A stretch of DNA of 64,000 nt, taken from the NCBI GenBank assembly GCA_964401355.1, contig CAYNYJ010000002.1:8569-72568 (forward strand), given 5' to 3'. Every line of letters starts with the position of its first letter. Positions within the stretch are counted from its first letter, which is position 1. Positions 26,889 through 35,942 of this stretch are shown in pieces. The stretch is from SZUA-152 sp964401355 (GTDB lineage Bacteria; Pseudomonadota; Gammaproteobacteria; SZUA-152). The notes under the pieces are model-generated. The model was not told where the DNA came from, did not search any database, and worked only from the letters and a program-made list of their open reading frames with translations. Made by a program: the position numbers and the translations under genes.

Positions 26889-27038
26889 TTACATGCCGCC
26901 GCCCATGCCTCCAGCGCCCATACCGGCACCCATGCCGCCGCCCATGCCGCCGCCCATGCCGCCCATACCCATTCCGCCCATGCCGCCTCTGCCACCCATG
27001 CCGCCTCGACCACCACCCATTCCACCCATTCCACCCAT
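26889..27038 (-). CDS. 49-residue Gly/Met-rich small peptide
   Basis: A short gene of only 49 codons. The peptide consists of repeated MGG, MGGG and RGG units: 32 Gly, 13 Met, 2 Arg and 2 Ala, with no other residue, ending in Met. A strong GGAGG lies seven bases before the ATG (27046-27050), the low-complexity run starts exactly at the ATG and ends at the stop, and a terminator lies 150 bases downstream on this strand. Other frames across the repeat are also open, but none has such a start. It resembles a free GroEL C-terminal tail. Possible roles are a RiPP precursor for the adjacent PqqD-like cluster or a soft-metal (copper) binding peptide; neither is shown. Confidence 0.7.
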   Translation of the reverse strand: MGGMGGMGGGRGGMGGRGGMGGMGMGGMGGGMGGGMGAGMGAGGMGGGM

Positions 27039-27088
27039 GATAGAACCTCCAAAGTAGTTGTATTGCATTTACATGGTTGGCCAACGTC

Positions 27089-27232
27089 ATGTACAGGATG
27101 CCCAGTATTTTGATGCTGACTAAAATACCGTGGTATCAACAGTACGTGCAGTTAGCACGAAATCAAGCAGAAACAACTCTGGTTGATCCCATTGTCTGCC
27201 ACAACTGCGGCGGACAACGTCGAAAAAAGTAA
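27089..27232 (+). CDS. Possible 47-residue protein with a CxxC ribbon motif
   Basis: A short frame diverging from the Gly/Met peptide, ending 'DPIVCHNCGGQRRKK'. The C-terminal CxxCGG with basic tail looks like half of a zinc ribbon. No clear ribosome site precedes the ATG at 27089 or the internal ATG at 27113. Coding status uncertain. Confidence 0.3.
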   Translation: MYRMPSILMLTKIPWYQQYVQLARNQAETTLVDPIVCHNCGGQRRKK

Positions 27233-27650
27233 CAGAGTGATCATTTATTGTCAATTTAAAGGATGGAGGTCAGCAGTGAAAATAAGGGTTGTAACTTATT
27301 GATTTTTAAAGATGATAAGAATTTTTCTTTGTAGATATCGCTGATGATACTGAGTTAAATAGCAATATTACGCATAAGAAATAGTCTGTATAGGTAATTT
27401 ATTACCGCAAACATGTTTTTTGGTAATTAATAACAATATATTGTAAGCGTTAATGTTCGCATGTCTGGCGAGTATTTCAGAAAAAGTGATTTATGCATCA
27501 ACCGGGTGCATTGTGATGTGATTGATGCGGACATTTTTGCAAGCCCGTGTTATGTGCTTGTTTTATGACATAATCGTTTCGCCGATGTGTTTGTTAACGG
27601 ACGCTTAACGGTGGCATTGAGCCAAAAAAATAAAAAAAGGATTTTGTCAT
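27233..27650. other. AT-rich intergenic region before the transporter/spermidine-synthase-like gene
   Basis: About 420 bases rich in A and T with several short dyads but no coding frame I trust. It probably contains the promoter for the gene at 27651. AAGGA sits eight bases before that start. Confidence 0.35.
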
Positions 27651-30600
27651 ATGTTTATGCTTGCGGCCGCATTTTTACTCTTGTCAGGTATTGCCAGTCT
27701 GACTTATCAGGTGGTTTGGGTCAGGTTGCTAGGACTGAGTATGGGGTCGACCAGCGCTTCGATCAGTACCGTGTTAGCGGCGTTCTTTTTGGGCTTGGCT
27801 CTGGGGAGTTACCTGGCTGAGCGTATAACCCGAAATCGTATCAATGATCTCAGAGCGTATATTGTGCTGGAACTGATCATTGGTCTGTCGGGTCTGGCCT
27901 TGCTTCCCATTTTGTTGAATCTCGATGCAATCATGGCGGCTACCCCGGCGTTGGGTGCAACCATTCCCATGAAATTTGCGGTGACCACCGTGTTGTTGCT
28001 GATTCCCACGGTGTGCATGGGGGCCACTTTCCCTGTTATGGCATCGTTGCTCATTCGTCGTAAAGATGAAGTGGGTGTCCGTGTCAGCCAACTTTATAGT
28101 TTAAACACGGCAGGTGCGGTACTGGGGGCGGCTCTGGCGGGTTTCTTTTTTGTGCCGAACTGGGGTTTGGATGGCGCGGTTTATATTGCCTTTTCGTTTA
28201 ATTTATTGATTGTAGTACTGGCTATTTATCTCAACCAAAAAATTTCCTTGCCGCCAATCGAAGTGTCGACGGTTGAAGCCAAATCGGCTGGTGCTGCTGT
28301 CTCAAACTCAATAACGGAAGAAGCCCCTTTGCGTGGACGGGCGCTGATAGTGTTGTTTGCCACTGGCCTTGTTGCCATCGCAACGGAAGTCGGCTGGACC
28401 AAGTACCTGTCGATTTTTACGGGAACCACTATTTATGGTTTTGCCGCGATACTGACGATATTTCTCACGGGTATCGCTGCAGGTTCATGGGCGATTAAAT
28501 CATATATTGAGCGTATGCAACGGCCAGAATTGTGGATGGCCTTCGGGCTGGTATTGTTGGGTAGCTCGTTATTGTTGACGCGCGCGGGTTTGACCTGGGT
28601 CCCCGCCATTTATCAAGCAATGAACCATTTCCCGGTAGAGCCATGGTTGAAGCACGGGGTGAAATACACTTTTGTGTTTGTGTTGCTGTTTCCTCCGACG
28701 TTTTTGTTTGGTGCATTGTTTCCAATAAATCTGAGGCTTTACTGCGGCAATTTGCAGGGTATACGGGCACGTATTGGCAAGGCTTATGCGGTGAATACGG
28801 TCGCCAGTATTTTTGGTTCGATTATGGCGGGTTTTTGGTTGATCCCATATTACGGCACCGATGTGTTGCTAACGGTTATGGCGCTGGTGTTATTGGTATT
28901 GCCGTTGTTGTTTGTGCCGGTGCTAACGACACCTGTGGCGAAGCTGTCGATTACCGCATTCGCAGTTCTGGCGCTGTTGAGCAGTGGGTTGTTACCGCAT
29001 CTGAGTTACAAGGATATGATCACTTCGGTGCAATATGACGGTGAGTCTTATGCTGGCCAAGAACCCAAATTTTTGTTTTTGAAGGAGGGTAAGGCGGGCG
29101 TCATTAGTATGATCACTTATAACGACCGGCACGTGAGGCTGCAAAACAATGGTCTGAATGAATCTTTCATTGATCTTGAAGATGAAAATAATGTGTTACT
29201 GGTTGAAAGCTTGTTGGGTCTGCTGCCGTACATGCTGCATGACGATCCCAAGTCGGCTTTTGTGGTGGGTTTTGGGGGTGGCATTACCACCAAAGCATTG
29301 ACCTTTACAAAATTGGAATCCATTCGTGTGGTCGAGCTGGAACCGGCGGTGATCGACGCTGGGCGAGCGATCATCGGTGGCCGAGAAATTCTTGCGTTGC
29401 AAGACCCGCGAGTGACGCTCACGCTGAATGATGCGCGTAATACCTTGTTAACCGAAAGCACAAAATACGACATTATTGCCTCGCAGCCTTCACACCCTTG
29501 GCTGGCGCGTGCGTCGAATATCTTTACCAAAAACTTTTTTGAGCTGGTTAAGTCACGGCTCAATGACGGCGGTATTTACGGTCAGTGGGTGAATTTGTTT
29601 CATATGGATGCTACTACTCTGAAATCACTGTTACGCGCTTTCTACGAAGTGTTTCCGCATGGCATGACCTTCGCCAATCTTGAGAGTGGAGATTTCATGA
29701 TGTATGGCTCTGTTTCGCCGATAATTTTTGATTTTGCAAAAATTGAACAACGTTTGAATGAACCCAAAATAAAGACGGCACTGAATTATCACGGTATTTA
29801 TTATGCCCGGGATTTAATGTGGTACTTTGCGCTCTCGCGTGATCAGGCGTTGGCGGCATCGATGGATGTGCCGGCTAACACCGATACCAATATTCTTTCT
29901 GAAGTACGGTTGTCGGCTATTGATAATAAACCGTCGCCCGAAGAAAGCCCTTATAAATTCTTAATCGATAATTACACCTTTAATGTGCGCCCTTACTTTG
30001 CTACGGATGAGGCTGCGGATCGTATTTACCAGTTGGGTACCTATTTTCTGGTTGAGAAGAATGAGCAGGACATTGCGCAGTATTCGGCGGATCAATTAAA
30101 AGAAATTGATCCGGTCAAGGCGCGTGGCATTGAATATGAAAAACATTGGCATAATTTTGAATATGATGAAACGGATGCATTGTATATACAGCATGAACAG
30201 TGGCCGGATCGCACTCACATGCAACAGGCTTTGGCATTGGTGGATCGGAATCGTTATGACGAGGCCACGGCCGTGCTACCCCGTGTGGAAGTGGAAGGAA
30301 TGCGTCGTATTCTGGCAGCACGGCTGTTATTTGATCAGCAGCGTTTTGATGAGCTTGTGGCCGTGGATACACAATATGATGCCGAAAAACTCTGGCGTTT
30401 GTCGGCCTTGGCGAGAAAGGATTTGATCACTGCGGGCAGTGAACTGCATGCGTTGGTGCAGCGAGTTTCACCCGGGCTTCCGCAGCTGCGGGTTTTGGCG
30501 GGATACTACGGGGTGATTAATGACGATAAACAACTGGACCGGGTGGCGCGTTTGATTGTTCAGCAGCAAAACAAAGAAATTGAGCGTATTCAGCAGTTAT

Positions 30601-30815
30601 TGACTGATGCAATAGAGGCTGAGCAAGTGCAGTATTCACAAAATTTGCTCAAGCGTATTGAGATGCTTAACCCGGAAGAGAACTACAAACTGAAAGAATT
30701 GCGAGGCAAAGTCGCGAAGCTTGTTGTTTCTCCGATCCAGGAAAATGATACCGGCGATCAAGAGGTCACGATAAATAACGGTGAAAAGCACACGCTCTCA
30801 CTATACTCAAGTTAG
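27651..30815 (+). CDS. Fused membrane transporter / spermidine-synthase-like protein with helical-repeat tail
   Basis: A 1054-residue fusion. Residues 1 to about 460 contain two blocks of membrane helices (for example 'ISTVLAAFFLGLALGSYLAE' and 'AVNTVASIFGSIMAGFWLIP'), the pattern of fused MFS/spermidine-synthase proteins. Residues about 480-720 hold a spermidine-synthase-like Rossmann domain with 'AFVVGFGGGITTKAL' and 'RVVELEPAVIDAG', a SAM-type nucleotide fold. The last 200 residues form TPR-like helical repeats ('LALVDRNRYDEATAVLPRVE'). It may aminopropylate and move polyamines or modify another substrate; catalytic activity is uncertain. No neighbour clarifies the role. Confidence 0.82.
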   Translation: MFMLAAAFLLLSGIASLTYQVVWVRLLGLSMGSTSASISTVLAAFFLGLALGSYLAERITRNRINDLRAYIVLELIIGLSGLALLPILLNLDAIMAATPALGATIPMKFAVTTVLLLIPTVCMGATFPVMASLLIRRKDEVGVRVSQLYSLNTAGAVLGAALAGFFFVPNWGLDGAVYIAFSFNLLIVVLAIYLNQKISLPPIEVSTVEAKSAGAAVSNSITEEAPLRGRALIVLFATGLVAIATEVGWTKYLSIFTGTTIYGFAAILTIFLTGIAAGSWAIKSYIERMQRPELWMAFGLVLLGSSLLLTRAGLTWVPAIYQAMNHFPVEPWLKHGVKYTFVFVLLFPPTFLFGALFPINLRLYCGNLQGIRARIGKAYAVNTVASIFGSIMAGFWLIPYYGTDVLLTVMALVLLVLPLLFVPVLTTPVAKLSITAFAVLALLSSGLLPHLSYKDMITSVQYDGESYAGQEPKFLFLKEGKAGVISMITYNDRHVRLQNNGLNESFIDLEDENNVLLVESLLGLLPYMLHDDPKSAFVVGFGGGITTKALTFTKLESIRVVELEPAVIDAGRAIIGGREILALQDPRVTLTLNDARNTLLTESTKYDIIASQPSHPWLARASNIFTKNFFELVKSRLNDGGIYGQWVNLFHMDATTLKSLLRAFYEVFPHGMTFANLESGDFMMYGSVSPIIFDFAKIEQRLNEPKIKTALNYHGIYYARDLMWYFALSRDQALAASMDVPANTDTNILSEVRLSAIDNKPSPEESPYKFLIDNYTFNVRPYFATDEAADRIYQLGTYFLVEKNEQDIAQYSADQLKEIDPVKARGIEYEKHWHNFEYDETDALYIQHEQWPDRTHMQQALALVDRNRYDEATAVLPRVEVEGMRRILAARLLFDQQRFDELVAVDTQYDAEKLWRLSALARKDLITAGSELHALVQRVSPGLPQLRVLAGYYGVINDDKQLDRVARLIVQQQNKEIERIQQLLTDAIEAEQVQYSQNLLKRIEMLNPEENYKLKELRGKVAKLVVSPIQENDTGDQEVTINNGEKHTLSLYSS

Positions 30816-30877
30816 GTATTTTTCTGTGTTAATGTCGCGTCGTTTACTGATTCGCTTGCGAGCCTAAGGAGGTGGGC

Positions 30878-31315
30878 ATGAGTGATTATCAACATATCCT
30901 GTGTGCAGTTGATTTGAGTGAGGAAAATATTGTGGTGGCATCCCGTGCTGTCGAGCTGGCCAATATTTATCAGGCGCAACTCAGCGTGTTGCATGTGGTG
31001 GAATATATTCCTATCGATCTCGCCAATGAGTTGGTGTTACCGCAACAGCAAGAAATTGAGCAGCAACTTTTGACTCAGGCGAAGCAACATCTTACGGTTT
31101 TAACCGAGCGGATTGATGCACCGTCAGTGAAAGAAGTGGTCGTGCAGGGTTCGACAAAATCAGAAATTATTGAGTATGCGCAAGACCACCACATCGATCT
31201 GATTATTCTTGGGCGACATGGTCGTCATGGGCTTTCGCGTTTGTTGGGTTCTGTGGCAAATTCGGTCTTACATCATGCCCCGTGTGATGTGCTGGCCGTG
31301 CGTGTTGGGGCTTAA
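30878..31315 (+). CDS. Universal stress protein, UspA family
   Basis: A 145-residue cytoplasmic stress protein. It starts 'MSDYQHILCAVDLSEEN' and has the nucleotide-binding C-terminal motif 'LGRHGRHGLSRLLGSVANSV' (G-2x-G-9x-G-S/T type), which indicates an ATP-binding UspA. AAGGAGG lies five bases before the ATG at 30878; a GTG two codons earlier overlaps that site and is less likely. It is 62 bases after the fusion gene and could share its transcript. Confidence 0.93.
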   Translation: MSDYQHILCAVDLSEENIVVASRAVELANIYQAQLSVLHVVEYIPIDLANELVLPQQQEIEQQLLTQAKQHLTVLTERIDAPSVKEVVVQGSTKSEIIEYAQDHHIDLIILGRHGRHGLSRLLGSVANSVLHHAPCDVLAVRVGA

Positions 31316-32127
31316 GGCGTGATTTGTCACGCGAATGGCCCTAGAAATACGCTTGATTGTTTCGAAAAAATGCGGTCTATTCGTAGTTTGATGGGGGGGT
31401 GGCTACGGTTTTTAGCGTGCTAGAACGGGGGCGTTATGCTGAGTTCGCATCCCTCTCATATGGGCTATTACACCAATGCAAGGCGGTGATTCTTATGGGA
31501 AATTATTCTTGGGTTTTTTTCTTAAAATTGCGTTGACATATCCGACAGGATTGGTCTAGCATCGACCGCCATAGAGAATATTGATAATATAAGCTTATTA
31601 GCTGAATAATAATATTCTGATATACGAGGACGTTTGCTCAGCAATAGTTAGGCTGGATGCAGATAAGAGAGGATCGTTCATAAAAATATAAGCTTTGATG
31701 CAGGGCGAGTCTTTTAGCCTTGGATGTCAATGGCAAATTAGTAAAAGTTCGTATTAAAATTAAAAAGATACAAGAATAAAATTAGCGTTCAAAACGATAG
31801 CGCGAAATTGATGACGCCAGTGGTTTAATGCTGTTGGAGAAGTGTTTCCACGGGCTGGTTGTCAGAATATAAATAATAGGCGGGCATGACTCGCCAGGAA
31901 TTGAGGGAGAACAAGCAGCTACTTCAGCGGGCTTGATCTAGCAGAAGTCAGAAAATTTCCTGTTTGCGGTGAATTAGTCGCAGTGCACACTCGCTGTGTT
32001 GTTCAGCGGGCTTGGTATTTTCTGTGTTATTTGGGTGCGACTTGGATTTAAGTTGAGCCCGTGACCAACATTCAACAAACCAATTCAACAAACCAGTAGT
32101 GGTTAACAACATGTATCGAGGAAGGAA
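31316..32127. other. Long region upstream of the ACIII operon
   Basis: About 810 bases with no supported gene. TTGACA at 31533-31538 and TAGCAT at 31557-31562, 18 bases apart, make a possible promoter that would give a leader of about 560 bases. The remainder is AT-rich with no repeat or coding frame I would defend. AGGAAGG just before 32128 is the ribosome site of actA. Confidence 0.45.
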
Positions 32128-32748
32128 ATGGGAGTGAAGAACCGTTTAATCAATCCGAAAGCACGACGTCGAGGCTTGCTGGGTGTCGCTGGGGCTGGGC
32201 TTATGTGTCTGGCAATGTTGCTGATGTCGTCAGTGGCGATGGCAGTTAAATATGATGTGGTGCCGCCGGTCGGAACGCATCAGGGGGAGGATGTGCCTCA
32301 GCCCATCGAGTTTCCTCATAATGTTCACGTTAAAGATAATGACATTAACTGCATGTACTGCCATACCTATGCGCGACGCAGCGCAGTGGCCGGTATTCCT
32401 CCGACCAGTAAATGCATGGGCTGCCACAAGGTGATTGCGACAGACAAGCCGCGCATCCAGAAGCTCACCAAATACTGGCAGGACAAAATATCACCCGCTT
32501 GGAAGAAAGTGCACGACCTGCCGGACTTTGTGCATTTTACCCACGAGAAACATTTGAAGACCTTGGTGTTTGATCGGGAGTTTCCGGTTGAAGATGTGAA
32601 GGAAGTTTGTGCCTTTTGTCACGGTGATGTGGAAAATATGACGGTAGCGCACAAAGTGAAACCGTTGAATATGGGCTTTTGCGTTAATTGCCATATTGCG
32701 AACAAAGAACTGGGTGCCCCGGGCGACTGCTGGAAGTGCCACAAGTAA
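32128..32748 (+). CDS. actA: ACIII subunit ActA, pentahaem cytochrome c
   Basis: A 206-residue periplasmic or membrane-anchored cytochrome of alternative complex III, which oxidises menaquinol or ubiquinol and feeds electrons to a cytochrome c or oxidase. An N-terminal hydrophobic segment ('VAGAGLMCLAMLLMSSVAMA') is followed by five haem motifs: CMYCH (about 75), CMGCH (96), CAFCH (162), CVNCH (185) and CWKCH (201). Five haems is the number known for ActA. AGGAAGG precedes the ATG. It is the first of seven same-strand genes in the canonical act order. Confidence 0.93.
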   Translation: MGVKNRLINPKARRRGLLGVAGAGLMCLAMLLMSSVAMAVKYDVVPPVGTHQGEDVPQPIEFPHNVHVKDNDINCMYCHTYARRSAVAGIPPTSKCMGCHKVIATDKPRIQKLTKYWQDKISPAWKKVHDLPDFVHFTHEKHLKTLVFDREFPVEDVKEVCAFCHGDVENMTVAHKVKPLNMGFCVNCHIANKELGAPGDCWKCHK

Positions 32749-32811
32749 TCGTCGCGCAAATACAAAGGTGTTAACGATGAGCAAGCGAATTAATAGAGTG
32801 GAATTACGACT

Positions 32812-35028
32812 ATGAGCGGAAAGATAAACCGTAGAAGTTTCCTGAAGGTGATGGGCTGGAGTGGTGCGGGCGCGGCATTAAGCGGTTGCGATTTGCCCTC
32901 CACGGTCACGTTGGAAGAGGGTAAGGAGGACGTCGTTTCTTACCTGATGCCTGAGGAGTATGTGATCCCAGGTGTTGGTGTGTGGTATGCCTCGACCTGT
33001 ACACAATGTGAGGCGCGCTGTGGTATTCATGGTCGTGTCCGCGAAGGTCGTGTACTGAAACTGGAAGGCAATCCTGATGCGGCGGTCAATAACGGCAAGC
33101 TCTGCATGATGGGCCAGGCCGGCATTCAGGGTCACTACAACCCGGATCGTATTACCACGCCCATGTTGCGCAACGGGGGCAGTTTGGCTCCTGTGAGCTG
33201 GGACAGGGCGATGGCGGTTTTGGAAGAAAAGCTGGGTACCCTAAGTGGCGACCGTTTTGCGTGGTTCACTGGTTCTATGAGTGGTCATCAATCGGTGCTG
33301 ATCTCCAATCATCTGGAGGCTATGGGTTCCACAAAACATTTTGTGCATGAAGTGCTGAACAGCGCGGTGTCGCAAGCGGTGAATCGCGATATGCTCGGTG
33401 AGGCAACACCGCGGTTGCGTTTAGACAAGGCCAAGATGATCCTTTCTTTTGGCTCGGACTTTATGGGTGCCAGTCAATCAACGGTGCAATACGCAGGTCA
33501 GTATGCGAAGTTCCGGACCAATAAAGAGCGTGGCGTATTCGTTCAGATCGAATCCAAGATGTCGCTCACCGGCGGTAACGCAGATTTATGGCTGGCTATC
33601 AAACCGGGCACTGAAGGGGTGTTGGCACTGGGTATCGCCAATTTGCTGTTGAATCAGCTGAAGCTCAGCGATGCGGGTATCCCTGAGGATGTGCGCACCA
33701 TGATCGACGGATATGGCATTAGCAAAGTTGCCGAGATCACTAGCGTGGCAGGTGACCGCATTCAGCGTGTGGCAAAATTGTTGATGCAGCGTTCTCCCAG
33801 TTTGGTGCTGGCCGGGCCCTCGGTGGAAGGCCATGCTCATGGTTACGCTGCTACCGCAGCGGTGATGCTGCTGAATCATATCTTGGGTAATGTGGGTAAA
33901 ACTATCGAGTCTGCGGGCGATTTCCCCTTCCCTCAGTTGATGGCAAAGCAAGGTGGCACAGCAGATCTGGTGGCATTTGCCGCTGATGCGAAAGCGCAAA
34001 AGTTGGATGCGGTCATTTTCTACGGTAGCAACCCGGTTTATTCCGCGCCGCAAAGTTTGGGCTTGACGGAAGCACTGTCCAATATTGGCTTCAAGGTTGC
34101 AATTTCACAATTTCCGGATGAGACCACAATGGCGGCCGATTTGGTGCTGCCGGTTGATTCCTACCTCGAAGACTGGGGGACACAGGTACCGGTTCATCAG
34201 GCAGAGTCCGCAGCGATTCATGTGCAGCAACCATTGATGGAGAGGCTCCATGAGCAGACCAAGGGCTTAGGTGACATTCTGTTGTCACTGCTCAAACAGC
34301 GCAAAAAAGATGACTACGCACAGTTTGAAGATTATTACGCGTACTTGCGCAACGCCTTTGCCGCGATGCCGGCGGGTGTGAAAAAGAATGCGCAAAACAA
34401 CAACGAGTTCTGGAATGCCGCGCTGCAGACAGGCGTGATAGAAATCCAGTCAGGCGCCAAGAGTCTGCAATCAACAGTGGTTTCATTTGCCGCACCGGTG
34501 ACAGGAAGTGATTCCGGTGGTTTGACGCTGGTACCATCGGCGCGTTTGGGCTTGTTTGATGGGCGTCATGCAAACTTGCCATGGTTGCAGGAAGCACCGG
34601 ATCAAATCAGTAAGGTGGTGTGGGATTCCTGGGCTGAAATGCACCCGGCTACTGCCGCCAAAATGGGCATCAGTAATTTAGAACTGATCCGTGTTGATTC
34701 AGAGCACGGCAGTGTTGAATTGCGTGTTGTGCTGCTCAAGGGTGTACATCGTGATGCCATTGCTATCCCGCTGGGCCAGGGGCATGAGGTCTACGGTCGG
34801 TATGCAAAGGGCTTGGGTGTGAATCCGTTGAAAATTTTAAATGCGACCGTTGACAGTAAAACGGGCGAATTAGCCATGTACAGCACACAAGTCACGGTAA
34901 AACGTATTGGCGAAGCAGATTCATTATCGATTGTGCGTATGGGAACCGGTAGCGGTGACAGTCAAGCAGGGCGCAAGTTGGTGGCGACCGTGTCAGTTGA
35001 GCAGGTTCAACGTACGGAGGGAACATAG
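32812..35028 (+). CDS. actB1: ACIII subunit ActB1, molybdopterin-oxidoreductase-like subunit
   Basis: A 738-residue protein of the molybdopterin oxidoreductase fold. The N-terminus has a twin-arginine signal 'NRRSFLKVMGWSG' and a lipobox 'ALSGC', so it is exported folded and probably lipidated at Cys26. 'STCTQCEARCGIHGRV' followed by 'NGKLCMMGQAG' is the iron-sulfur cysteine set of this fold. In studied ACIII the B1 part carries no molybdenum cofactor. B1 and B2 are separate genes here, two bases apart, whereas the described Rhodothermus and Flavobacterium proteins are fused. The alternative, a polysulfide-reductase-like enzyme, is made unlikely by actA, D, E and F around it. Confidence 0.88.
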   Translation: MSGKINRRSFLKVMGWSGAGAALSGCDLPSTVTLEEGKEDVVSYLMPEEYVIPGVGVWYASTCTQCEARCGIHGRVREGRVLKLEGNPDAAVNNGKLCMMGQAGIQGHYNPDRITTPMLRNGGSLAPVSWDRAMAVLEEKLGTLSGDRFAWFTGSMSGHQSVLISNHLEAMGSTKHFVHEVLNSAVSQAVNRDMLGEATPRLRLDKAKMILSFGSDFMGASQSTVQYAGQYAKFRTNKERGVFVQIESKMSLTGGNADLWLAIKPGTEGVLALGIANLLLNQLKLSDAGIPEDVRTMIDGYGISKVAEITSVAGDRIQRVAKLLMQRSPSLVLAGPSVEGHAHGYAATAAVMLLNHILGNVGKTIESAGDFPFPQLMAKQGGTADLVAFAADAKAQKLDAVIFYGSNPVYSAPQSLGLTEALSNIGFKVAISQFPDETTMAADLVLPVDSYLEDWGTQVPVHQAESAAIHVQQPLMERLHEQTKGLGDILLSLLKQRKKDDYAQFEDYYAYLRNAFAAMPAGVKKNAQNNNEFWNAALQTGVIEIQSGAKSLQSTVVSFAAPVTGSDSGGLTLVPSARLGLFDGRHANLPWLQEAPDQISKVVWDSWAEMHPATAAKMGISNLELIRVDSEHGSVELRVVLLKGVHRDAIAIPLGQGHEVYGRYAKGLGVNPLKILNATVDSKTGELAMYSTQVTVKRIGEADSLSIVRMGTGSGDSQAGRKLVATVSVEQVQRTEGT

Positions 35029-35030
35029 TT

Positions 35031-35873
35031 ATGTCGTTAGACAATATTCTCAATCATTGGTCAGACTACCGTAAGGCTGCTGAAGACGGGGGCCATCACG
35101 ATTACGAACATCGCTGGGCGATGGCAATTAATCTTGATCTGTGTATTGGTTGCAACGCCTGTTCGACCGCGTGTTACGCCGAGAACAACCTGGCAGTCGT
35201 GGGTAAAGAGCGCTTCGAAAAAGGCCAGGCTATGCACTGGATGCGCATCGAACGTTACTGGGATCAGCCCGATAAAGATTACCCGGAGCAGGGTGCTAGT
35301 TTCTTGCCGATGATGTGTCAGCAGTGTGGTTCCGCAACCTGTGAGCCGGTCTGTCCGGTTGCTGCGACCTATCACACCCCGGATGGTTTGAATGCGCAGG
35401 TGTACAACCGTTGTATCGGTTCACGTTACTGTTCGAACAACTGCCCATTCCGGGTGCGTTACTTTAATTTCTACTCCTATTATGAATCTGCCTGGCCAGA
35501 GCCAATGCAGCAACAGCTCAATCCGGATATATCGGTGCGTGACAAAGGCGTGATGGAGAAGTGCACGTTCTGCGTTCAACGTATACGTACGGTCAAAGAT
35601 AAAGCCTTTATGGAAGATCGTGTGGTTCAGGATGGTGAAATGATAACGGCTTGTGCGCAGGCCTGTCCGACTTCCGCCATTGTCTTTGGTGACACCCTGG
35701 ATGAGAACAGTATGGTTAACAAACTCTGGATAAAGCATCAGGTGGAACGCGGTGCTTACCAGAAGACCCGATATGCGAAGAAGGATGCGGAATTACGGGG
35801 TTATCGAATTTTCGAAGAACTTAACGTTGACCCGTCAGTGATGTATCTCGAGCGGGTGCGTGAAGATGTATAA
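35031..35873 (+). CDS. actB2: ACIII subunit ActB2, iron-sulfur protein
   Basis: A 280-residue ferredoxin-type subunit that would carry electrons between the other ACIII subunits. Cysteine sets are visible as 'CIGCNACSTACYAENN', 'CQQCGSATCEPVCPV', 'CIGSRYCSNNCPF' and 'CTFCVQRI' with 'CAQACPTSAI', enough for several iron-sulfur clusters. It has no signal sequence, so it probably travels with ActB1, as hitchhiking Tat subunits do. It starts two bases after actB1 and lies 69 bases before actC. Confidence 0.92.
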   Translation: MSLDNILNHWSDYRKAAEDGGHHDYEHRWAMAINLDLCIGCNACSTACYAENNLAVVGKERFEKGQAMHWMRIERYWDQPDKDYPEQGASFLPMMCQQCGSATCEPVCPVAATYHTPDGLNAQVYNRCIGSRYCSNNCPFRVRYFNFYSYYESAWPEPMQQQLNPDISVRDKGVMEKCTFCVQRIRTVKDKAFMEDRVVQDGEMITACAQACPTSAIVFGDTLDENSMVNKLWIKHQVERGAYQKTRYAKKDAELRGYRIFEELNVDPSVMYLERVREDV

Positions 35874-35942
35874 GGCTTTTTATCTCTCGATTTCACGTTC
35901 GGTTACAACCAGAGCCGTCAAAAAGATTAAGGTGATATAACA

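Noticed and set aside
26843..27139. Open frames over the Gly/Met repeat on both strands (His/Ala-rich plus strand 26868-27113; Trp/Ala-rich and His/Arg-rich minus strand)
   Set aside because: These are the other readings of the same low-complexity DNA. Only the minus frame 26889-27038 has a well-placed ribosome site and starts and stops with the repeat.
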